A DNA stretch of 64,000 nt from Mycobacterium colombiense (GTDB taxonomy: Bacteria; Actinomycetota; Actinomycetes; Mycobacteriales; Mycobacteriaceae): contig NZ_QMEU01000003.1 in the NCBI RefSeq assembly GCF_003284975.1, positions 1-64,000 of the forward strand, in the 5' to 3' direction. The notes beneath the pieces were generated by a model. The model saw nothing but the letters and a program-made list of their open reading frames with translations. It made no database searches and was not told where the DNA came from. Shown piece by piece: positions 57,577 through 64,000 of the stretch. Each line of letters opens with the position of its first letter. The first letter of the stretch is position 1. Made by a program: the position numbers and the translations under genes.

Positions 57577-58691
57577 CAGACACGTACGTCGCCGGTATCG
57601 GCATCACACCGTTCGGTAAACACCCCGACAGTGCGCTGGCGACGCTCGGCTTCGAGGCCGCCGAGGCGGCACTCGCTGACGCTGGTCTCGGCTATGACGC
57701 CATCGGCGAGGTCTTCTGCTCGTCGTCGATGGCACCGCCGCAGACCGGGCTTAAGGTCGCGCATGCGTTGGGACGCAGCGGAATCCCGGTGACCGCGATC
57801 GAGAGCGCTTCGGCGGGTGGGATGGTCGCCCTGCGGCACGCTGTGTGGGCGGTGGCCTCTGGCCGCTGCGAGGCCGCGTTGGCGATCGGCTATGAGAAGA
57901 CGACCGCGCTCGAACCCGGGGGTGTGGTGCCGGCGGCCGTCGATTTCTGGGACCGGTTTCCGCCGCAGATCCACTACGCGATCGAGGCGAATCGCTTTCT
58001 GTACGAGGCGAACTGTGCGCCGGATGTTATCGGTGCCGTCGCCGCTAAGTCGTACAACCAGGCGCGCATGAATCCGCTGGCGGCTCGGCGCAACGACCAC
58101 GAGGTGACCGTTGAACAGGTGATGTCGTCGCGGATGATCGCCGAGCCGCTAACCAAGATGATGTGTCACGCCTCGGTCGACGGCGGCGCCGCGATCGTCG
58201 TGACGTCCGGACAACGCGCGCGGTCCGTGGCTATCAACGCCATCGAGCAGACGAGTTGGCCCCGCGACCCGGGCTGGCCGCTGGCCGGTCCGTGCGTCGG
58301 TCCGCCGTCGCAAATCGCGCTCACCGCTTCGCGCGCGTTCGGCGCGGCGCAGGCGGCGCCGCGCGACGTCGGGGTGGTCTCCCTGCATGACATGTGCGCC
58401 AGCGAGGAGGTCACTGCGCTGATCGCGCTCGGCCTCGTCGACGTCAATGACGCCGCCGAACTGGTTCTGTCCGGCGGGTTGGGATCGAAGGGCCGGCTAC
58501 CGACCAACACCGACGGGGGGTGTCTTGCTCGCGGGCACGCGTTCGGTGCGACGGGACTGGCACAAGTCGCCGAGGTGGTGAACCAGCTTCGCGGAGAGGC
58601 GGATTCGCGGCAGGCCGCCGATCCCCGGGTCGGGCTCGCCCAGGCGATGGGCGGCGGTGGGTCCTGCGTGGTGGCCGTACTGGGTCGATGA
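57573..58691 (+). CDS. Thiolase-fold enzyme with Ser in place of the nucleophilic Cys
   Basis: A 372-residue SCP2-thiolase/Ltp-type protein: TDTYVAGIGITPFGKH start, S80 in IESASAGGM where classical thiolases have Cys, H272 in SLHDMCASEEV, and H322 in RGHAFGATG. The two His are kept, so the enzyme is not simply decayed. Ltp2-type retro-aldolases, which also need a DUF35 partner, lack the Cys too. The likely reaction is therefore carbon-carbon cleavage (retro-aldol or retro-Claisen) of the last acyl-CoA intermediate. Confidence 0.87.
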   Translation: MTDTYVAGIGITPFGKHPDSALATLGFEAAEAALADAGLGYDAIGEVFCSSSMAPPQTGLKVAHALGRSGIPVTAIESASAGGMVALRHAVWAVASGRCEAALAIGYEKTTALEPGGVVPAAVDFWDRFPPQIHYAIEANRFLYEANCAPDVIGAVAAKSYNQARMNPLAARRNDHEVTVEQVMSSRMIAEPLTKMMCHASVDGGAAIVVTSGQRARSVAINAIEQTSWPRDPGWPLAGPCVGPPSQIALTASRAFGAAQAAPRDVGVVSLHDMCASEEVTALIALGLVDVNDAAELVLSGGLGSKGRLPTNTDGGCLARGHAFGATGLAQVAEVVNQLRGEADSRQAADPRVGLAQAMGGGGSCVVAVLGR

Positions 58692-58699
58692 CTCGGCCC

Positions 58700-59254
58700 T
58701 TAGCCGGGGTCTCCGTAAGACCGGCCGAGAAAGCGTTCGACGACGGCGCGTTCGTCGGCGGGGTCCTTCAGCGGCCACCACCACAGCGCCAGGAACGCCC
58801 GGATAAGCCATTGGGCGGCAAGTGGATCTGCATTGTCGGATCCGAGCATGTCATAGGCGAGTGCGGTAACAGCGGGGGAGTTCGTGAGCCACTCGCTGCG
58901 CGGCACCGTCGGTGCGGTCTGCATGAGCTGGGCCAACGGATCAGAGCGCATGCGCTGCAAAGCCAGGATGGTGGCCGTCACCACTCGTTCGCGGCCGGTC
59001 AGGTTTTTGATGGCCTCGCGCACGGTATCGACGACGCGGCTTGCCTGGAGGGCGACCACCGCGTCCTTGATGGCCGCCTTTCCGCCGGCGTGCCGGTAAA
59101 TCGTTGCCGGTGAGCAGTGGACCGCTTCTGCGAGGCTCTCGATGGTGAACTCGTCATATCCGACGTGCGAGATGAGATCGGCGGCGGCCGCACATATCCG
59201 TTCGGCGGCTGCACTGCGGCGATCCCGGCCCACCAGCCAGTCGTTCTGTGCCAT
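58700..59254 (-). CDS. TetR-family transcriptional regulator
   Basis: A 184-residue TetR protein. The helix-turn-helix is at about 15-62 (AAADLISHVGYDEFTIESLAEAVHCSPATIYRHAGGK), and the ligand domain ends with a Trp run (LALWWWPL). GGAAGGG precedes the ATG at 59254. It is divergent from the P450 gene, and a 9-bp inverted repeat lies between the two, so it probably represses both. It is the only regulator in the visible island. Confidence 0.9.
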   Translation of the reverse strand: MAQNDWLVGRDRRSAAAERICAAAADLISHVGYDEFTIESLAEAVHCSPATIYRHAGGKAAIKDAVVALQASRVVDTVREAIKNLTGRERVVTATILALQRMRSDPLAQLMQTAPTVPRSEWLTNSPAVTALAYDMLGSDNADPLAAQWLIRAFLALWWWPLKDPADERAVVERFLGRSYGDPG

Positions 59255-59292
59255 GCAACCCTTCCGTACAGCCAACAGAAACTTCCCTCAGG

Positions 59293-59319
59293 CTGAGAAT
59301 TATCGGTGACAATTCTCAG
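59293..59319. promoter_or_regulatory. TetR operator candidate between tetR and the P450 gene
   Basis: CTGAGAATT (59293-59301) and AATTCTCAG (59311-59319) are perfect 9-bp arms separated by nine bases. It sits 38 bases upstream of the tetR start and 118 bases upstream of the P450 start, the classical layout for autoregulation of a divergent pair. Confidence 0.65.
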
Positions 59320-59437
59320 GCTAACGCGCTGGTCCTCCGGCGCAAGGGGTTTGGGGTGCATGAACGGCGCGGCGGGAGGCTTATCAACCTTTCCTCGCCC
59401 TATTGACCGCGCCGACGGTCACCTTCAGCCTGGGTCT

Positions 59438-60652
59438 ATGGCGGTCTTGAGCGACCCGGTCGATTTCTTCGGTGCCGAGGCTTTGCAGGATCCGTATCCC
59501 ATGTATGACCGGATGCGCGCGACGGCTCCGGTGCATCGCATCGCCGATTCCGACTTCTATGCCGTGTGTGGCTGGGACGCGTTGATCGAGGCGGTCACTC
59601 GGGTCGAGGACTTTTCGTCCAATCTCACGGCAACCATGATTTTCCGCGAGGACGGCAGCATCGCAGCGTTGCCGATGATGGAGGCGGGAAGCCCCACCCA
59701 CGCCCTGGCCACGGCCGATGATCCGGCGCACGCGCTGCACCGCAAGATCTTGCTCCCACACCTGTCCGCGCGCCGGGTGCGGATCATCGAGGAATTCGCT
59801 GCGGAGGCCGCCGAGCTCCTATGGGAGGAGAACCTGCACCAAGGACGCATCGAATGGATGGGCGCGGTGGCGAACCGGCTCCCGATGATGGTGGTCGCAA
59901 AATTGCTGGGCCTGCCCCATACCGATGTCGACAAACTGATCCGGCTGGGTTACGCCACCACCACCCTGCTCGACGGCGTCGTCACCGAGGCGCAGCTAAC
60001 GGAGGCCGGGGTTGCGGCGTTCGAACTGTCCGCGTACGTCATGGAACATTTCGACAAGGCGGATACCGCGGACAAATCCGGGCTGATACCGGACATGGCC
60101 GCCCGCTACGCCTCCGGCGAGGTGGACCAGGCCGTGGCGATGGGCATCATGCTCACGCTGTTCAGTGCCGCCGGCGAGTCGACCGCCTCGTTGTTGGGCA
60201 GTGCGGCATGGATTCTCGCTGACCGCCCCGAGGTCCAACAGCGGATTCGCGAAAGCCCGGAATTACTGGGCAATTTCATCGAAGAAACACTGCGCTACGA
60301 GCCGCCGTTTCGTGGCCACTACCGCCATGTGTGGCGCGACACCACACTCGGTGGGGTCCAAGTGCCAGGAAATGCGCATCTGCTTCTTTTATGGGGAGCG
60401 GCCAACCGCGATCCCGAGCACTTCGAGTCGCCCGACGAATTTTGTCTCGATCGCAGCAACGCGAAAGGGCATGTGACGTTCGGCAAGGGCGTGCACTTCT
60501 GCGTCGGGGCCGCCCTGGCCCGGTTGGAGGCTCAGATCGTGTTCAAAATGCTTCTGGAGCGCACCACCTGGATCGACGCGTGTGACGTCGGAGATTGGCT
60601 GCCCAGCATCCTGGTTCGGCGACGGAAGCGTCTGGAGCTGGCCGCCCGGTAG
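59438..60652 (+). CDS. Cytochrome P450
   Basis: A 404-residue P450. The heme ligand is C355 in FGKGVHFCVGAALA. The K-helix ExxR is in EETLRYEPPFRGHYRH. The I-helix reads SAAGESTAS, with Ser where most P450s have Asp/Glu before the conserved Thr. The ATG at 59438 is chosen; upstream in-frame starts would add a tail with no P450 character. It should oxidise the island's substrate; the electron partner is not visible. Controlled probably by the adjacent TetR. Confidence 0.92.
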   Translation: MAVLSDPVDFFGAEALQDPYPMYDRMRATAPVHRIADSDFYAVCGWDALIEAVTRVEDFSSNLTATMIFREDGSIAALPMMEAGSPTHALATADDPAHALHRKILLPHLSARRVRIIEEFAAEAAELLWEENLHQGRIEWMGAVANRLPMMVVAKLLGLPHTDVDKLIRLGYATTTLLDGVVTEAQLTEAGVAAFELSAYVMEHFDKADTADKSGLIPDMAARYASGEVDQAVAMGIMLTLFSAAGESTASLLGSAAWILADRPEVQQRIRESPELLGNFIEETLRYEPPFRGHYRHVWRDTTLGGVQVPGNAHLLLLWGAANRDPEHFESPDEFCLDRSNAKGHVTFGKGVHFCVGAALARLEAQIVFKMLLERTTWIDACDVGDWLPSILVRRRKRLELAAR

Positions 60653-60670
60653 CGGCCTACCACGCGGGCG

Positions 60671-62011
60671 TCAGCGGCCGAGCAACCGGGCCAGGGGCGT
60701 CAGCGGGTACACGCCGCCGGCGCGGTTGAGAACCGGTTCCAGTAAACGCATTTGTCGCATGATGCGGCGGTGGAACAGCCGAATGAGTTCGGCATCCATG
60801 TTGTCGGGTGCGCGCAACACGAATGCCTCCAGCGCCTCATCCCCTGTGCGCCAGTCAGGGTATCGGGAGCCGAGCAGGCGTTCGACGTCGTCGAGGTTTT
60901 CGGATTCGATTGCGGGACCGTGCCGGCACACGCCGGCAACGTAGCGCGCGGTCTGCGCGGTTTGATGCCGGCGGAAGCGCTCACTCTCGGTCTCGGCGGT
61001 TAATTCCTCAATGATGGGTGCCAACGCGTCGACGAGGCCGCTCTGGCGCACATCTGCCGCCTGCGGGAGTCGGTAATCGTCGAGGGCGACGCCCTCGACC
61101 GCGGCCATTGCTTCGACTGCGTTGAGCGAGCATTGTGCAAACCACTCCTCATATTGCAGCAAGTCGCTCATCGGAAAAGGGTTGTGCAAGATCATCACCA
61201 ACGAGAGAGGCGTGGTGAGCGAGAACTGCGCGGTGTGGAACTCGACCACCGGCAGGTCCAGTTCTACGCCGGAAACCTCCTCGTAGCGCCGGAACGCGCG
61301 CCCGAGGTCGCCGAAGGGCTCGGAGATGTCGCGCAGGCGCAGCCCTGCGAGGTCGTGGGCGGTGTCGCCAAGGTAGGCCAGTTCGACGTCGAGCAGTCCG
61401 GTCACGTGCCCATCGGCGAACATGAACTGTCCGGGATCGCCCAGGACGAAGCGAGGGTCGAACCGATGCGTGGGAACGTGGCGGCGGATCCAGCCGATGC
61501 CGAATTCCAGAAACGGCTCCGGGCGCTTTTTGGCAGACCGGTACCGCGCGACGGAATCCTCGAAGCTCGACAACGCATGCTGCTCACGGCTTTCGGGCAA
61601 CTTAAGTCCGACGGCAGAGAACTCACCCGGATCCAGCCGATGGATCCGCGCAAGGATTTCCATGTATTCGTCGATGACCGAGTTGCGTTCCGCTGCACTC
61701 TGTGAGGTTGACAGATTGGTGGCGCCGGGCAGGCGATCCATCACGATGGCCGGTGGTGCGTCAATCCGGCCGTGAATGTGTGGAACCGGGATGCCTTGCT
61801 TCTGCAGGGCTCCAAGTATGTCCGCTTCTCGATGGGTGGACAACGAGAACTCCATGCCCTCGCGGTCGCCACGCACATACAGCGACATGATCGTGCCGTC
61901 GCGTTCGACGTCGGCGAACCATGCCGGACGCCAACGTGGTTGGCGCTCGAAGGCGCGCACGGGTCCGAGGTGACTCTCGAGCCAACTTCGTACCGCGTCA
62001 TCGGGTGTCAT
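60671..62011 (-). CDS. Phosphotransferase-fold (APH/ACAD10-like) protein with an atypical loop
   Basis: A 446-residue protein kinase-like fold of the APH group. The N-lobe has RPAWFADVERDGTIMSLYVRGDREG. The catalytic loop is L190-G-D192-P-G-Q195 instead of the HGDxxxxN brace, and the metal loop is GLLDVELAYLGD. The change removes the His and Asn used for magnesium/ATP chemistry. Homologues with this loop appear beside fatty-acid and aromatic degradation genes, so it may be a subfamily trait. Role unknown. It is the last gene of a minus-strand group with an SDR and a CaiB gene. Confidence 0.85.
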   Translation of the reverse strand: MTPDDAVRSWLESHLGPVRAFERQPRWRPAWFADVERDGTIMSLYVRGDREGMEFSLSTHREADILGALQKQGIPVPHIHGRIDAPPAIVMDRLPGATNLSTSQSAAERNSVIDEYMEILARIHRLDPGEFSAVGLKLPESREQHALSSFEDSVARYRSAKKRPEPFLEFGIGWIRRHVPTHRFDPRFVLGDPGQFMFADGHVTGLLDVELAYLGDTAHDLAGLRLRDISEPFGDLGRAFRRYEEVSGVELDLPVVEFHTAQFSLTTPLSLVMILHNPFPMSDLLQYEEWFAQCSLNAVEAMAAVEGVALDDYRLPQAADVRQSGLVDALAPIIEELTAETESERFRRHQTAQTARYVAGVCRHGPAIESENLDDVERLLGSRYPDWRTGDEALEAFVLRAPDNMDAELIRLFHRRIMRQMRLLEPVLNRAGGVYPLTPLARLLGR

Positions 62012-62024
62012 GTTATCGGGGAGG

Positions 62025-62882
62025 TCAGAAGCCCATTTTCAGCGCGGCACCGGCGTCGATGAACATCTGCAGCCCGGTGACGTATCGCGATTCGTCGGAG
62101 GCGAGGTAGACCACGGCGTGCGAGATGTCCTCGGGTTGCACCCAGGGCACCGGCATCGCCTGGAGCATCGGGTAGATGACGAAGGCCTCGTCGTGCGTCG
62201 GAGCCTCCAGGTCGGGCCGAAACGTCTTGTACATCATCGGGTTGTTCATCATCGCGGTGTTGACGTTCGTCGGGTGCACGGCGTTGACGCGTATCTGGCG
62301 CGCCGCCAGCGTCATCGCCATCGATTTGACCCAGTCGCGGACGAATTTCTTAGCCAGACCGTAGCCGAGCCCACCGGGGCCCGCGTTGCCGCCACCGTTG
62401 AACATGTCGTGTTGGGAAACCAGTCCGGCGATCGAGCCGGTGGCGATGATCGACGCACCGGTGTCCAGATGGTCGAACGCGGCGTTGACGGTGTTGACAA
62501 CGCCGAGAAAGTTCACGTCGAGCACGTCGCGGAACGCCGGATACCCTTTGTGCTCTCCGTGCGGGCAGATGCCGGCGTTGGCGACGACGACATGCAGCCC
62601 GCCCAATTGGGCGACGCCGTCGTCGATCGCCTTCTTCAGGGCCGCGCGGTCCCGCACGTCGGCCACCGCGGTGACCACGCGCCGGCCCGCCTTCTCCACC
62701 AACTTCGCCGTCTCGTCGAGGTCGCTCTTGCGTGCCATCGGGTAGTCGTTGGTCCCGATGTCGTCGCAGATATCCACGGCGATGATGTCGGCACCCTCGT
62801 CGGCGAGATGAGCTGCGTGACTGCGTCCTTGACCGCGCGCGGCGCCCGTGACGACCGCTACTTTGCCGCTGACTCGATTCAT
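62025..62882 (-). CDS. Mycofactocin-coupled SDR oxidoreductase
   Basis: A 285-residue SDR with VTGAARGQGRSHAAHLADEGA at the nucleotide site and an insertion after it (DDIGTNDYPMARKSDLDETAKLVE) that is the hallmark of mycofactocin-associated SDRs, which hold nicotinamide tightly and pass electrons to mycofactocin. The catalytic region is GSIAGLV and GYGLAKKFV. It probably oxidises an alcohol intermediate. It follows a CaiB gene by 39 bases and precedes the phosphotransferase-like gene. Confidence 0.9.
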   Translation of the reverse strand: MNRVSGKVAVVTGAARGQGRSHAAHLADEGADIIAVDICDDIGTNDYPMARKSDLDETAKLVEKAGRRVVTAVADVRDRAALKKAIDDGVAQLGGLHVVVANAGICPHGEHKGYPAFRDVLDVNFLGVVNTVNAAFDHLDTGASIIATGSIAGLVSQHDMFNGGGNAGPGGLGYGLAKKFVRDWVKSMAMTLAARQIRVNAVHPTNVNTAMMNNPMMYKTFRPDLEAPTHDEAFVIYPMLQAMPVPWVQPEDISHAVVYLASDESRYVTGLQMFIDAGAALKMGF

Positions 62883-62921
62883 CTGCTTACTCCGTTGGTT
62901 GGAACTTAAGAGGGCTCTCGA

Positions 62922-64000
62922 TCACGCGATGGTTCCGCTGTCCTTGAGGGCGATGATGTCGTCCCAGTCCTTGCCCAGTTCGAGCAAGAGCGCCTCGGTA
63001 TGTTCGGCGAACTCCGGTGTTGGGCCGAGAGCAAACGGCGTCTGATCGAAAAGCACGGGGCTCGAGACTAACTCGAGGGCACCGCCGCTGCCTTGGATGG
63101 GCGCGATAACACCGTTTGCCCTCACCTGCTCGTCAGCCACAACATCCATCGTGTTCTGTACGGGCGCCCACTGCCCTTCGAAACCGGCCAGCGCTTTGCG
63201 CCAGTGCTCGAGGGTTTTGCTTCCGAGCACCTCGCGCAGGATCGCAGTTGCCTGCGCCGCGTTGCGGGTTAGCAGCTCATGGCTGGCAAAGCGTTCGTCG
63301 GTGGCAAGCTCGGGGAGCCCGACCCGCGCACAGAAGTCCGCCCAATAGCGGAAACCTTGCATCATCGACAATCCCATATACCGCCCGTCACCGGTGCGGT
63401 AGAAGCCCACCAGCGGATTGTGCGGGGCGACGTTGGCGCCGGCGGCGTTTGCCTGCCACGGCTCTCCGGAGATCAGCGCGGCGTTGACTGCCACCCCCAT
63501 CGCCCACACCCCCACTCCGAGGAGCGACACATCCACGACCTTGGCCTCACCGGTCCGATCACGAGCGAACAGCGCCGCCGCGATTCCGCCAGCAATTGTC
63601 ATGCCGCCCAGAGAATCTCCGTACGCCGGGCCGGGTTGTGCGACAACGCCGCCCATATCGGGCGGGGTGACGCTTGCCGCGCTACCGCCTCGGCTCCAGA
63701 AGCCGGTCATGTCGTAGCCACCGATGCCGGCCTCGTCGCCGAGCGTTCCGTATGCGCTGCCCCGCACATAGACGATGTCGGGGTTCGCAGTCCGCAAGTC
63801 ATCGACGTCGATCCGCAGTTTGGCACGGGCGTCGGGCAAGAAGTTGGTCAGGAACACGTCGCTTGTGCGCGCAATGTCCATCAGCAATTCATGACCGGCC
63901 GGTGTCGAGATATCCAGGGCGATAGATCGTTTGCCGCGGTTCGCGTGCTCCATGACGGGGTTGCGGTCGCCGGCGATCTGCACGTTGCCGAGCTGACGTA
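62922..64000 (-). CDS. CaiB/BaiF CoA-transferase (5' end beyond the window)
   Basis: The C-terminal 359 codons of a class III CoA-transferase; the frame stays open to the right edge, so the start is missing. The region with the catalytic Asp is intact: GSAYGTLGDEAGIGGYDMTGFW, with D in GGYDM. Further family blocks are RGKRSIALDISTPAGHELL and GDSLGGMTIAGGIAAALFARD. It differs from the double-length transferase upstream, which lacks the Asp. It is the first visible gene of the minus-strand group with the mycofactocin SDR. Confidence 0.9.
   Translation of the reverse strand, partial: RQLGNVQIAGDRNPVMEHANRGKRSIALDISTPAGHELLMDIARTSDVFLTNFLPDARAKLRIDVDDLRTANPDIVYVRGSAYGTLGDEAGIGGYDMTGFWSRGGSAASVTPPDMGGVVAQPGPAYGDSLGGMTIAGGIAAALFARDRTGEAKVVDVSLLGVGVWAMGVAVNAALISGEPWQANAAGANVAPHNPLVGFYRTGDGRYMGLSMMQGFRYWADFCARVGLPELATDERFASHELLTRNAAQATAILREVLGSKTLEHWRKALAGFEGQWAPVQNTMDVVADEQVRANGVIAPIQGSGGALELVSSPVLFDQTPFALGPTPEFAEHTEALLLELGKDWDDIIALKDSGTIA

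Overview
The window is GC-rich actinobacterial DNA and reads as the chromosome of a slow-growing Mycobacterium, most likely of the M. avium complex or a close relative. Support comes from gene order: from the left edge to about 39.3 kb the genes follow, with few exceptions, the M. tuberculosis order Rv0867c (rpfA) to Rv0914c (thiolase). Two PPE genes and mycobacterium-specific families (SepH, ArfABC, EchA6, PrrAB, FprB, a mycofactocin-type SDR) agree. The species call is inference. H37Rv genes that would sit here but are absent include PE_PGRS15, PPE13 and the sphingomyelinase Rv0888.

Region 1 (1-39.3 kb), conserved core. It holds rpfA with a c-di-AMP (ydaO) riboswitch leader, a molybdopterin operon (yccF-like, moaA2, moaD2), cspB, a Xi-class glutathione-transferase homologue, membrane and DUF genes, a MarR regulator, a SpoU methyltransferase, sepH, serC, an AurF-like diiron oxygenase next to fprB, two citrate synthases flanking a pdxH, an ECF41 sigma factor divergent from a DoxX gene, arfABC, prrAB, accD3/echA6, ctpE, a putative toxin-antitoxin pair, and a thiolase/carotenoid-oxygenase/VOC operon.

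Region 2 (39.3-46.9 kb), accessory and cell-envelope related. It holds a secreted DUF4185 (putative endo-D-arabinanase) protein, a small secreted protein, two tandem PPE-SVP genes and two small membrane proteins, separated by long gene-poor gaps.

Region 3 (46.9-64 kb) begins beside a 28-bp relic of a tRNA 3' half (T-arm plus acceptor strand), which looks like an integration scar. It then carries a catabolic island: a Rieske oxygenase, two SDRs, a crotonase, an SRPBCC protein, an amidohydrolase, two acyl-CoA dehydrogenases, a double-length CaiB CoA-transferase, a mini DUF35/OB protein, a thiolase-fold enzyme, a TetR regulator, a P450, a phosphotransferase-fold protein and a second CaiB protein cut by the right edge. 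Together these make a complete activation and beta-oxidation module, similar in logic to the anaerobic benzylsuccinate (Bbs) pathway but paired with oxygenases. Several enzymes have lost canonical catalytic residues: the thiolase has Ser for Cys, the crotonase lacks both Glu, and neither half of the fused CoA-transferase has its Asp. This island is the best candidate for an undescribed system; its substrate cannot be read from the sequence.
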